Shown piece after piece: positions 43,573 through 53,464 of a DNA stretch of 64,000 nt. The notes beneath the pieces were generated by a model that was given only the letters and a program-made list of their open reading frames with translations, did not search any database and had not been told where the DNA came from. Source of the stretch: Spodoptera frugiperda. Taxonomy: Eukaryota > Arthropoda > Insecta > Lepidoptera > Noctuidae. The stretch is from assembly GCF_023101765.2 (NCBI RefSeq), contig NC_064216.1, positions 3,872,501 through 3,936,500 on the forward strand, given 5' to 3'. The stretch's first letter is position 1; each line of letters begins with the position of its first letter. The position numbers were made by a program, and so were the translations under genes.

Positions 43573-43805
43573 AAAAACTCCAACGACTCGATACTCACCT
43601 GTGATTCTACCACTAACACAATGTCATCTAAGCGGTTAAAATAATACTGTAAGTCTGTTTGTCTAATTTATGTCTTACACAATTTGAGCATAATTTTCTC
43701 TTCTATTATTGCTAAGTGAAACAAATAAATTTGTAACACTAACTTATGTTTACAATATAAATCATTGTAATAGCAATCATTACCACTTCTGTTCAAGCCA
43801 TCATA

Positions 43806-43972
43806 TTAAGAATTAAATACGAACATTTGTTTGTTTGGATGTTGGTCCGTCAACCACGCAGAAGCTACTGAACGGATTTTAATGAAATCTGGTATACAAA
43901 CAGGGCGTGACTTTGTTGATAGGGTACTTATCCCACGGGAATGCAGGCGAAGCCGCTGGCAAAAGCTAATAA
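43806..43972 (+). mobile_element. non-autonomous Helitron remnant
   Basis: ACATTTGTTTGTTTGGATGT, ACTGAACGGATTTTAATGAA, GCAGGCGAAGCCGCTGGCAA and a decayed AAGCTAAT end. Related to 8727. Confidence 0.5.
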
Positions 43973-44047
43973 TACTACATAGATATTTATATCATTTCCA
44001 AATGGGTCGTAAATAAAAAAAACATCATTAAAATTAGTTTCAATTTC

Positions 44048-44053
44048 TTTATT
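44048..44053 (-). terminator. polyadenylation signal of seroin-like gene 2
   Basis: AATAAA on the minus strand, about 80 bases past the stop codon. Confidence 0.5.
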
Positions 44054-44133
44054 TTTATAAATAGAATCCCTAACTTAATAAATTAACATAGGTATCAAAA
44101 AAGAATCAACAAAAATAATTAAACTAAATACAT

Positions 44134-44451
44134 TCAAAGAGTATTCCTATTATTTTCATTAAAACCACTGGGTCTCTGAGGATAAGTCTGAGGGTTCTTT
44201 AAATTTTCAGCAACTTTGTCTCTATTTACAAAGAAGAAAGGTTGATTGTCCACTGGCAAGGCATTGAGTTGGTTCGCGTAGTTCCTGTCTCCGTTGAGCT
44301 GGGCTGGTATTGGTTCATTTGAAAATCTGTCGAATATGCCAGTGGCTGCTGGGGTTTCTGGGTATCCGATTGGTCGAAGTCCAGCGTAGAATGGCCGTTG
44401 GCAGAAGCAGGGTACGATGGCTAAGATGAGGATTAGAGCTGTGCGTGCCAT
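44134..44451 (-). CDS. seroin-like secreted protein 2 (105 aa)
   Basis: One uninterrupted coding exon. The acceptor TTTCCAG ends at 44458 and the ATG is six bases further. The signal peptide MARTALILILAIVPCFC is followed by QRPFYAGLRPIGYPETPAAT, the same opening as gene 1. The second half carries ALPVDNQPFFFVNRDKVAEN (64-83), then PQTYPQRPSGF (87-97) and an Asn-rich end. There is no cysteine in the mature part. Codon Arg42 (GACAGATTT) matches the gene 1 codon that its intron splits, so here the intron is precisely absent. The Q-P-F-F-F-V-N block is the reason for the seroin-like label, together with the signal and size; the function (silk antimicrobial or protease inhibition) is inferred from that family and not shown here. 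Gene 2 runs toward the short gene at 38-41 kb, on the same strand. Confidence 0.8.
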   Translation of the reverse strand: MARTALILILAIVPCFCQRPFYAGLRPIGYPETPAATGIFDRFSNEPIPAQLNGDRNYANQLNALPVDNQPFFFVNRDKVAENLKNPQTYPQRPSGFNENNRNTL

Positions 44452-44535
44452 GGTGATCTGGAAATGATAGAAAAATGGATTAAGGTTTTTATCTTATGTT
44501 GTTAGCTAAAGGATAATTTAAATAAGTAGAGACTA

Positions 44536-44665
44536 ACTGCTATACTCAGAATCGTTTAATGCTTACTTAACCCGGTCATTAGCAATTGCTTTCGGAGCAA
44601 AATCGTTACTAAGGAATAGTAGTAGTAGAAAAGTAATCATTAAATGTCTCTAAGTTCAGCAGCTA
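44536..44665. mobile_element. small palindromic MITE (ACTAAGGAATAG family)
   Basis: ACTCAGAATCGTTTAATGCT at the left, GTTACTAAGGAATAG and TCATTAAATGTCTCTGAGT at the right. It is in the intron of seroin-like gene 2. Confidence 0.65.
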
Positions 44666-44706
44666 CTTTTGTATTAATAGAAAAATATTTTGTTTTTTTT
44701 TATATA

Positions 44707-44892
44707 TAAAACGTTGCCCCACATTTTCTCCGATGTCGTGGGTGCGTTTACAAACATACAAGTTCACATACACATGACACCCAGACCCGAAACTTCAGTT
44801 TATGGATCACACAAAGAGTTGCTCCGTGCAAAAACCGAACCTGCTTCACGTTGCGCGGCAGCCGGTTGCCCAGCCACCGCACCAAACGTGCA
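44707..44892 (-). repeat. GGTGCGGTGGCTGG-family SINE
   Basis: ACATTTTCTCCGATGTCGTG to GCCCAGCCACCGCACCAAAC. Same strand as seroin-like gene 2 and in its intron. Confidence 0.7.
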
Positions 44893-45511
44893 GTCACATT
44901 GAAACACCATTAGGTTACAAATAGCATAAACACACTCATTTCCACGGTAGCATTCTTTTGTTTTTTAACTTTTCGTCAAAGTGGGTCATGATTCATATTT
45001 GACGGTTGTATGCTCTTCATGCAAATGCATTTTCGAAATGTACTCATTCTGTTGACACTAATTACTTAGTTACTTACTTAACAGAAAGTTAAAAAAAGAC
45101 CTAATTTCTTTACCAGGAAAGTGTGCCCGCATGCAGTCTGGGCTTTCCCAGACTTTTACTTTCAGTACCGATGTCCGATATTAAGCTGACAACGATATTG
45201 ATAAATATTTACAAAATGTGAAAGTTGGAAGTTATATTCTTTATCTTATCATTTTTTATAATTTGTATTGAACATTAAAATGTAATAAAATATCACGCAT
45301 TTTAATCTCCGAGAGGGAGAAGTGAACTCACTTTTACTTCAGAATTGTTTTGTATTATTGTTTTGTATTAATATTAGATTTTTTTTTTAGTTACGCAAGT
45401 TTCCAAACGAAATATAGCAACTGGAACAAAGTTGGTGTTTACAATGAAAATGCTTATTTCTTTTAAACAATAAAAATAAGTAATAAAATGATCTATGAAT
45501 AAAATTATCTA

Positions 45512-45652
45512 TGGCAATAGATTCACCCCGTATTACACGGGACTTATAAAACAAAGGGTGATAAGTGGGTATATATTGTACAGCGGCATTAAGTGCCGTT
45601 ATGTGCAGGTGCACGTCTGCCTACCCCTTCGCGAATAAAAGGCGTGACGTTG
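45512..45652 (+). repeat. CGAGTGGT-family SINE tail
   Basis: GGCAATAGATTCACCCCGTA to GCGAATAAAAGGCGTGACGT, headless. Intronic and antisense to gene 2. Confidence 0.65.
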
Positions 45653-45957
45653 CATTGCGTGATCTATAAAACTACACCCCTTTTATGAAGAATATTGTTA
45701 TAATCGTAAAATTAATGATAAACCACCCTAGCTATAAAGTAAACTAAGTAGAAAACATTCTGCACTATTTGACAATAACTTTAAACAAACAACTTTCGAT
45801 TACTGACAAATAAACATTGGGACAAGTGAAACTTCATAAAAACAGTTTTAAGATAAATACACACAAAAAGAAACACTGCACAAAACCAAAGACAAACACC
45901 CTATTAACACAACACAAAATATAACATTATAAGTACTACAATCACACAAACAATTAC

Positions 45958-46030
45958 CTGTATTTAAAAAAAAAATATTCTGTAAATACACAAACACAGT
46001 ACTGTATCAACTGAGTATCTCAGTGCGAAT
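45958..46030 (-). other. untranslated leader exon of seroin-like gene 2
   Basis: From a predicted start site about 30-36 bases after the TATA box to a donor reading CAG then GTAATT (intron from 45957). The intron of about 1.5 kb ends at 44458. The exact start is uncertain. Confidence 0.5.
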
Positions 46031-46060
46031 GTACCAACACAGGCCGATCTTCAATATATA
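46025..46060 (-). promoter_or_regulatory. core promoter of seroin-like gene 2
   Basis: TATATAT on the minus strand at 46060-46054, with TTCGCACTG near 46029-46021 as the likely start region. The palindromic element at 46094 begins only about 34 bases upstream of the TATA box. Confidence 0.5.
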
Positions 46061-46093
46061 GTACTTTTAGTCCATACACTCAGTACTCACAAG

Positions 46094-46214
46094 TACACAA
46101 CTGTACATGAAGCTATACAAAACCAGTATAAACTGACCCTCGAATGTTTACAAAGATCGTATAAAGCGAGACCAAGATAAACTGGTCTGTATAGATCGAT
46201 GTGTTGTCATGTGT
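46094..46214. mobile_element. ~120-bp palindromic element next to gene 2 promoter
   Basis: Left arm AAGCTATACAAAACCAGTAT then AAACTGACC; right arm (complement) GATCTATACAGACCAGTTTA then TCTTGGTC. A second copy is at 56530-56645. Central words AAAGATCGTATAAAGCGAGA are also shared. No coding content. Confidence 0.7.
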
Positions 46215-46377
46215 ACGTAGTGAATTTTCCATAGACCTATGAATGTGTAGAGGGACAGATATTTCCCATTGTTAGAGGTAAATGCTTCTGTTATCAATGT
46301 TGACCTAGTTTCGTTTGAGGAGATTTTTGTTTATAAAAATTTCCATAATGTCATATCTGTTATTTTTAGGTAGGCTA

Positions 46378-46460
46378 GGTATTTCCTAATTGTCCTGCTG
46401 CTATGCAGGATAATTGAGATACATAGAAAGCTTAGCAACAGGACAATTGAGAAATACCTG
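46378..46460. repeat. short perfect-ended palindrome
   Basis: AGGTATTTCCTAATTGTCCT and, inverted, AGGTATTTCTCAATTGTCCT, with a ~35-bp loop. A small MITE or hairpin; no other copy seen. Confidence 0.5.
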
Positions 46461-46591
46461 GCGGTAAAGTCTCTTAGTCATCACGTTTATTCGCGGATCC
46501 AAACTTACATATTAGGTATACCAATTTAAAATTACAATTCCAGTATTTTTAATCATGTTTCAATTCACTGTATGTCAATGATGTCTTTTTT

Positions 46592-46685
46592 TAAGGGGGA
46601 GGGGGGAATCATTCTATGATTCCTTTCACCTTGGGCGAGGCGAGAGGGAGTGTCAGACTAAAAATGACCTTGTTCCTACTCCTGG
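46592..46685 (-). repeat. R1-like LINE tail
   Basis: GAATCATTCTATGATTCCTT, CACCTTGGGCGAGGCGAGAG, TGTTCCTACTCCTGGCTTGT. Confidence 0.6.
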
Positions 46686-46754
46686 CTTGTCTTAGAAGGT
46701 AAATAAGTAATAATAATTAATAAATAAATAAGCAACTTGTTAAAAACTTGACAG

Positions 46755-47010
46755 GCTTTCAACATGAGAAACGGGTTCGTATCATGTGAGTTCAAAACCT
46801 ACCGACTGCAAATTACCAATGTGACTTTTTCCGAGTTATATGTACATTCTAAGATTATTTATACACCACTCTTATACAATGAAGGAAAACATCGTAAGGA
46901 AGCCTGGGCTTATAATTTCTTATTATAAGTTTGAAATCGCCAACTCACATTGAGGAAGAGTGGTGATTAGTGCGCAAACCTTTTCCTTGCGAGAAGAGGC
47001 CTTTGGAAAA
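46755..47010 (+). repeat. RTE-derived SINE, near complete
   Basis: The head resembles the copy at 478 (GAGTTCAAAACCTACC for the B box). The body has GAAGGAAAACATCGTAAGGA, then TTTGAAATCGCCAACTCACA, and the tail CGAGAAGAGGCCTTTGG matches the start of the window. Confidence 0.55.
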
Positions 47011-47304
47011 GAAAAAGTAGTTTAAAAAGATTAGTTACTTAAGTCCTATTAATAGTATTACATAAACACAAACTAGTAGTACAACAATATTCAGAACCTT
47101 ATCAAAAAATAACCTTTTGTTCTGAATGTACAAGATTTTCGTCTCAAAAAAGTCCTTCATTAAATTCCTTTGACCTTATTATTTAAGGGTTCATGAAACA
47201 AAAAAAAAATTGATTGATAGTCAGAGCCAACCTTTACTAAATCGCTTCGCTTTCGCTTCTAGATCGCTCACGCAGAACGTCGCGATAATTGAAGTGAAGA
47301 AGAA

Positions 47305-47620
47305 GACAGTCCTGATCCGGAGCTGCGGACCGCCTAGCGGGTTTACCGGGACTCTGGCTCGAAAAACAGGAGTAGGAAGGGGGTGTTTTTGACGATCCGA
47401 TCAAAACCAACCGTATCTGCGCGCGTCTATGAGCCAGACCACCACAGATGGGACCCAATAGGGCTGATGATCGATCCGGAACTGCAGATAACCTAACAGG
47501 CTACCGAGGTTCCGGCCTAAGCAGGAGTAGGAACTGAGTAGTTTTTAGTCATTAAGAGTCTGACACCCTCCCGCCTCGCCCAAGGCGGGAGAAGTAATTG
47601 GATGATTTGCCCCCCCCCCC
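47305..47620 (+). repeat. two R1-like LINE 3' ends in tandem
   Basis: One unit runs 47305-47395 and stops abruptly; a longer one runs from about 47400 (GCGCGTCTATGAGCCAGACC) to a C-run at 47609-47621. The first may be a truncated insertion into the second or a local duplication. Confidence 0.6.
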
Positions 47621-47944
47621 CAAAGTATACTTACAGTGCCAAAAACTAAATTCACAGTTCTTTAGCGATGCTACTGTCTTTCAAATAGGATTTCGCTAGA
47701 CTGTTTTGTTTCAGCGATTTAAGTCCGATTAACAAAATCACGTGTATGAAATAAAATTGTGACGCCGTAATGTTCTCTATAGGTAATATAATAGCGAATT
47801 CGTTCTGGTAATTTTATTTATTTCTTTGTTATTTACATACTTACATACATAAACATATTTTCAACATGCTTCTACGTAGTTTAAATGGAATTTTATCTAA
47901 GAAAATAAAATGAAAAAGAAAACAAATAAAAGAAACATTATGTA

Positions 47945-48140
47945 TAGTATATTATGGCAATGAGCCCCCCCCCCCCATATTACATGGGACCTATAACGAA
48001 CGGAGTGGTTTTTAGTCAGTAAGAGTCTGATACTCCCTCTCATCTCGCTCAAGGTGGGACAAACCATTATACGATAATCCCCTCTCAAAAAAGTGCCATA
48101 ATGTGCACCTCTGTCTCCCTTCGGAGATAAAACGCGTGAC
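47945..48140 (+). repeat. CGAGTGGT-family SINE interrupted by a LINE tail
   Basis: SINE body at 47945-47997 (ATTATGGCAATGAGC, a long C-run, TTACATGGGACCTATAACG) and SINE tail at 48090-48140 (GTGCCATAATGTGCACCTCT) flank an R1-like LINE tail at about 47998-48089 (GGAGTGGTTTTTAGTCAGTA to CAAAAAA). Confidence 0.65.
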
Positions 48141-48144
48141 GAAT

Positions 48145-48645
48145 AATCCAAAAATGCATACCAACAAATTCTAAATCTAGTTTCCCTATCTACACAATCC
48201 TAGGGCTAAGGGTAGATGACCGCGTATGTCTTCAATACCGGTATTAAGGCACTAGTTACAGAGGCCTATAACGAGTACAAAAAATACACCATTAGCACTC
48301 CTGCAGTAGAATTCCCGTTTGCGTTTAAACTGGTATTTCAAAGTGAATTTTACCCTTAAGTTATGTGGGTTATCCCACAATAACGGCACTTGGTTTTTGC
48401 TCTAAAGGTAAAACAGGTTGCTGTGATGTTTTATGTTAGATTTATATTTAGATTTCAGTCATGATTGTCCCACTGCAGGGCAAAGGCCTCCCTACCCTCC
48501 TTCCACTACTCTCTGTTTTGTTTGTTTTATGTTAAAGATAAATAAATAGCTTAGGTAAATTTAGTAAATATTTACTTCATTCAAAGGTAAGTAAGCGCCA
48601 ATAGTTTTTTTTTTCTTTAAACAAATCTATGTCACATGTTATACC
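48145..48645. other. intergenic, mostly unassigned
   Basis: A short RTE-like phrase (CACTGCAGGGCAAAGGCCTC at 48470) is the only thing recognised. Confidence 0.35.
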
Positions 48646-48647
48646 AC

Positions 48648-48812
48648 AGGCTCAAAGAAAACCGACATGAAACAACGCTTACGTTGTTTAACCGTGTGCG
48701 TGAGGTTACCGGATGCATCTTGCGCCCCTCCAAATATTCCCTCCTGAAAGGCCGGCAACGCAACTGTAACGCCTTTTGGTATTTTGGGTGTCCATGAGCG
48801 GCGGAGATTGAA
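48648..48812 (+). repeat. Metulj-type SINE, degenerate
   Basis: AAGAAAACCGACATGAAACA, then GAAAGGCCGGCAACGCAACT and GTCCATGAGCGGCGGAGATT. Confidence 0.6.
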
Positions 48813-48814
48813 TA

Positions 48815-49185
48815 CTTAAAAAAACCAACGTCCAGTCTAAAATCCTTCAAACTCTACACAAAGCTCATACTCACGATTGCATTACGAACTAAAAACCACG
48901 CATACGCACATCCTCGCCCTTTATTGACACGACCACTGACTCATGCAGGATTCTCACAAGCCACATATTTTATCAGATCAGTAAATATCACGATACATGT
49001 AATAATGTCGCGGATTGATCTAAAATTCTTAGTAACGCTGTGGACGGGATTATGACGAACCAAAGTTCGTTTTAGTATGTATAGGTCAGTGGGATTTTGA
49101 CATTTTAGCTTTGTACCTAAAATATGTAGGAAGTGGGTGTTCACCGAATTTTCAACAGTTATGTTAGAAATAAACATCCTGTAAC
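48815..49185. other. intergenic, no supported feature
   Basis: An 89-codon minus-strand frame covers most of it, but I recognise no family and there is no splice or start context. Confidence 0.35.
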
Positions 49186-49189
49186 GTGC

Positions 49190-49378
49190 GTACGGCGCGT
49201 CGTGTTCCAAGCACAGATTAAAGACCCATCAGACTATCGCAGATGGGGCCCAATATGGCTAAAGCCAACCCGGAGCTGCTTGGTAGTCACCGAAGCTCCG
49301 GCTCGAAAAGCAGGAGTAATAATGAGGCCTCTCGTCTCACCCAAGACGGGAGAAGACGTTGAATGATTTGCCAACAAA
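49190..49378 (+). repeat. 3' end of R1-like LINE
   Basis: TACGGCGCGTCGTGTTCCAA, CAGATGGGGCCCAATATGGC, to GATGATTTGCCAACAAAAA. Confidence 0.7.
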
Positions 49379-49469
49379 AACTGTAACTAATTGTATGACA
49401 TGGGCACGGACTTGAGTCCGTGGAAAACAAACTAATGTAATCTATATTAAAAAACCTATTACTATTTAC

Positions 49470-49618
49470 TGGGTAAAATTTCAGTCTCCCCATGTATACT
49501 TACCTAAAGATTTTTTCTCTAAATGGGAAAAATCAATACTCAGTGCTTTACTGGTCCTGGGAATCGATACCCTTATTCAGCAGTCGTGATTGCGGTTACT
49601 CGACCAATGAGGCAGTTA
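49470..49618 (-). repeat. CGAGTGGT-family SINE head
   Basis: TGGGAATCGATACCCTTATT is the B-box side and GGTTACTCGACCAATGAGGC the A box, both reversed. The body is short. Confidence 0.55.
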
Positions 49619-49818
49619 CGTTTAAAATGAACAATAATTATAAATAAACGAACCATCAAAAGTCATCGGATGTAATAAAAGTTTTCTGAGAAGTCGATGA
49701 AGACTTTCAAAATAAATATTTTATTGCAACACAAACTGTTTAACAGTAAATTTAATTTCTCGTCCTAAGGTCCATCAGGTTTCCAGGAAACAATTGATTA
49801 CTTCTCTCAGATGCTTAA

Positions 49819-50050
49819 CAGTGCTTTTCCACCAGAAATGTACTATTTAGCAATCCTACGAAGATATATAATAGCTAAGCTGTGAAACTATGCGACCGTT
49901 TCCACTGACACTAAGCTGTGCGAGGAAGATGCACAGCTAGAATTTGCGATTTATCTATAGAAGGGAAACCATCCATAGTACACATCCATAGCATGCATTT
50001 TTCCATATAAAAAATATAGCATAGCTGAAACCGTTTTCACCAGTGCTAAA
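49819..50050 (+). mobile_element. TAA-flanked MITE, right end missing
   Basis: AGTGCTTTTCCACCAGAAAT after a TAA; then GTGAAACTATGCGACCGTTT and AACCGTTTTCACCAGTGCTA, where the copy stops. Confidence 0.6.
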
Positions 50051-50317
50051 GTGATACACCAGTAAGCATTACATCAGCACTTTTACAGAGGAATTTTAGG
50101 TATAACCACAAGTTGAGGAGTGTGTCAAGTCATCCGAGGTTATGTCTGAAAGTAGGTCTATACGGGCTAAAGATAAGAGAATGACACGTGCAATCTAATT
50201 GTTTAAGTACCTACTGTAAACATTGTTTACCACAAATAACAAATCTTGTAAATAATTATTCTAAACCATATTTTATCCAATAATTTTTCCCGATTTTTCT
50301 AAACGTTTCCCCACATT

Positions 50318-50486
50318 ATGATTTTTCCTGTGTCGTGGGTGCGTTTACAAACATACAAGTTCACATACACATGACACCCAGACCCGAAACAACAATTTGT
50401 GGATCACACAAAGAGTTGCTCCATGCGGGAATCCAACCCGTTCCTATTCCTGTTGCACGGCAGCCAGTTGCCCAGCCACCGCGCCA
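50318..50486 (-). repeat. GGTGCGGTGGCTGG-family SINE
   Basis: TTTTTCCTGTGTCGTGGGTG to GCCCAGCCACCGCGCCAACC. It runs directly into a LINE tail at 50496. Confidence 0.7.
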
Positions 50487-50495
50487 ACCCACAGC

Positions 50496-50622
50496 ATTGG
50501 GCGAGGTGAGATCAGGTGTCAGACTCTTACTGACTAAAAACCACCCAGTTTCTACTCCTGCTTGTCGAGCCGGAGCCCCGGTAAACCCGCTAGGTAGTCC
50601 GCAGCTCCGGATCAGGACTGTA
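50496..50622 (-). repeat. 3' end of R1-like LINE
   Basis: TTGGGCGAGGTGAGATCAGG to GGTAGTCCGCAGCTCCGGAT. The 138-codon frame running across this and the SINE is a repeat artefact. Confidence 0.7.
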
Positions 50623-51106
50623 AGCACACTGTACTTCAGTTATCGCGACGTCCTGCATAAGCGATCTAGACCGCTTCACTTTCGCTCTATCCAACTGACG
50701 GATCCTAAAATTGTTGGAGAAGGCTCATATTCAACAGTGGGCGTCTTGTGACTAATGAAACATTTCTATGTCTTCAACTTCTATTGTCTCACCACTGTAT
50801 CGTTTAACGCAAATGTAAAGCGCGACGTGTGTTATCAAATATAATTTCCTGGTTAGGAAAACAATACTCGAATATTGTTTTTTTTTCTAATAGCACACAG
50901 TCTTCTAGTTACATTGTACTCAAAGGCGTAATATTGAGTGTAAGGTCAAGACTCAAACAAAGATCATTAACTTGTTATCTCTTATCTCTTGGCCCTTATC
51001 CAACTAGGTTAGGGCCAGAACCGAGACGTCACAATTTTATTTAAACTTTATATTTAAAAAACGTAGTGTTGCGGTTTTATCATGTGAGACTACCAATCTA
51101 AGAAGA

Positions 51107-51156
51107 CTTACCCAAGGCGGGAGAAGTCATTGGATGATTTTCCCCCCTTAAAAAAG
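51107..51156 (+). repeat. R1-like LINE terminal scrap
   Basis: CTTACCCAAGGCGGGAGAAG, TCATTGGATGATTTTCCCCC and a short A-run. Confidence 0.6.
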
Positions 51157-51742
51157 GAAGACTTGGTTTCAATCTTTGTACTGGAAGAAAATTGTATTAT
51201 TAATGGTTATTACAATTTCATACATATTTTTAACGCTGTATATTTGTGAGAACATACATATTTTTTTAAATATGAACGATTTCTATGAAACGCCAAAAAC
51301 AGATGTAATTTTGCTGTAAAAACACCCATTTAACAAGTTCTTAGAAGAATATAAAACGTATGACGGTGTTAACAAAAGACAAAAGATTAGCATACAAGAA
51401 AAATAGGGTTACTCATTGGTTAGATCCATAGTTGACGATATTATACTTAACGCGCTGCAATCGCGCGGAGCAAAAGTGTTGTCAATAGTTTACCGACCAA
51501 TAAAAAAAAAATACTCCAAAGAGCATTTAGTGTGCCCCTATCTTGTCATCTCGTGCAATCCAATAGCATTTTTTTATTCGCTTATTGTTTATTTAACTAA
51601 GCTAACTAACAAATAATACAAAGTAATATTACTGTATACAAAGTAATATTTCAACCATTCTAAAATTACCTTGTATCAAAATCAATATAATAATTATTTG
51701 TATTTTCAAGGTAAAACTGGAGTCTCGCTTTTTTGTCGCACA

Positions 51743-51912
51743 CTAGGATTTTCTCCTGTGTAGTGGGTGCGTTTACAAACATACAAGTTCACATGCACAT
51801 GACACCCAGACCCGAAACAACAATTTGTGGAACACACAAAGAGTTTCTCCGTGCGGGAATCGAATCCGCTACATGTTGCACGGCAGCCAGTTGCCCAGCC
51901 ACCGCGCCAACC
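51743..51912 (-). repeat. GGTGCGGTGGCTGG-family SINE
   Basis: AGGATTTTCTCCTGTGTAGT to GCCCAGCCACCGCGCCAACC. Frames on both strands over it are artefacts. Confidence 0.75.
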
Positions 51913-51914
51913 GA

Positions 51915-52006
51915 TTATAACACTATTATTAGAACTTATGACGATATTTCGGCACTGCAAGCGGAAACTCACCAAAGTGAATAAACATTAAATATCCCGT
52001 CATAAG
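51915..52006 (+). mobile_element. hairpin retroposon-like element, damaged copy 5
   Basis: AACACTATTATTAGAACTTA with GACGATATTT at left and AATATCCCGTCATAAG at right; part of each arm is deleted and no convincing direct repeat is left. It abuts a SINE and a small MITE. Confidence 0.5.
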
Positions 52007-52007
52007 A

Positions 52008-52098
52008 TTACTTAATGTATTTCTTAGTAACGATTTTCTTCCGAAAACAATTTCTAAGGACTGGGTTAAATATCCATTAAATGACTCTGAGTATGGCA
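52008..52098. mobile_element. small palindromic MITE (ACTAAGGAATAG family), partial
   Basis: TTTCTTAGTAACGATTTTCT, AAACAATTTCTAAGGACTGG, CATTAAATGACTCTGAGT. Confidence 0.5.
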
Positions 52099-52599
52099 GT
52101 GAATCTCATACTATGTATAAGAAATATCTTAAATCACTCTTACACAAGTCTAACCTTGATCCATGATCAGCAATTGTAGGTCTCGGATAGATGAATCGCT
52201 CGATCTAAGCTGAATCATCTGATACATTCATAATTTAATAAAAAAAGATATCATCGCGTCAGAATGGCGTAACATTTAAAAACAACAAAATATTTTGTTG
52301 GTTTCAATATCTCAACATTCGTTCAATTTGGCCTAGACACACATACATTATGACAATGGTTTAACTACAGTCGGTAAGTGTAAAGATTCCTTTGAAAGCA
52401 ACCAAGTAATGTTGACCTTTTGTTCTCCATTTTGTGAATGTATCAACAGATCTCACTATACTGGATGCTAAATTAAAACAGCATGTTTGTCAACTCTCAA
52501 AAGGCTAGGCAAACAGCACACTAAATACTCACAGTCACATTTTGATAGATATTGGTTCCATTACAACTTTAGTAGCGACACTAGAAATCTAGATTGCTA

Positions 52600-52893
52600 G
52601 ACCAATAAATAAAATTGGAGTGTCTGTTTGTAATATTGATATAACAGCTTTTTACTACATGCATTATTATTATGAAGAAACATATAAGACAAAAAATTTT
52701 TTTACAATTTTTGTCTGTCTGTCTGTATGTTTGTTACGGCTAATCTCTGAAATGGCTGGACCGATTTTGACGGGACATTTATTGGCAGGTAGCTGATGTA
52801 TTAAGGAGTAACTTAGACTACTTTTATTTTAGAAAATCAAATCACAAAGTGCGTAATCCACGTGAATAAAGCCGCGAGCATCAGCAAGTAGTA
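52600..52893 (+). mobile_element. Helitron-like repeat
   Basis: CAATAAATAAAATTGGAGTG, TTTGTCTGTCTGTCTGTATG, TAATCTCTGAAATGGCTGGA and AAGCCGCGAGCATCAGC near a decayed end. Related to 60136. Confidence 0.5.
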
Positions 52894-53335
52894 ACTAAGA
52901 ATTTTAAAATCGTAAACCAAAACCTTTTCCCGAACTGAGGATCAAACTACAAGCCTTGTAGAACAAGAGAGTGAGTCGCTGGAGGCAGGAAAATACAATT
53001 TAGTACATCAACAGAAGGTTTCATTAGCGTTTCATAGAAATCAAGGAACGACCTCAACCCAGCAGATAATTAAAGAGGTTAGATCAACTTTAGGTACTTC
53101 GTTAAACCAATATTTTTATTGTTATAACGATTTCTCAATTACTTTTACAAACACTTCGTTCAAGAACTTTACTGTATAGATAAGAGCCCTGTCAGGTTTT
53201 GAAAGAAGGCCAGATTAGTATCTAGTAATGAAAAAAATACAAATAATAAAATGTGATTACTTTCAATAAAAAATAAAACGTTACGTTAGTCCTAGTATTA
53301 CTAGACGTGACATAAAGACGTTAAGAGTTTATAGT

Positions 53336-53462
53336 TTATCTCTATAACTATATAAAAATTAATAATTGTTCATTAGTCACGCTAGAACTCGAGAACAGCT
53401 AGACCGATTTGGTTAATTTTGCTCTTGAATTATTTGTAGAAGACCAGGGCCCTACTAAAACT
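53336..53462 (+). mobile_element. Helitron fragment
   Basis: TATCTCTATAACTATATAAA, CACGCTAGAACTCGAGAACA, GACCGATTTGGTTAATTTTG. Related to 3398, without the 3' end. Confidence 0.45.
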
Positions 53463-53464
53463 AA

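Noticed and set aside
45136..45155. Hairpin AGTCTGGGCTTTCCCAGACT
   Set aside because: A perfect 8-bp stem, but a lone short palindrome with no U-run or gene context; expected by chance in a window of this size.
48941..49210. 89-codon minus-strand frame
   Set aside because: No family resemblance or gene context; its start falls within the flank of a LINE tail.
50335..50751. 138-codon plus-strand frame
   Set aside because: Crosses an inverted SINE and an inverted LINE tail; no protein family.
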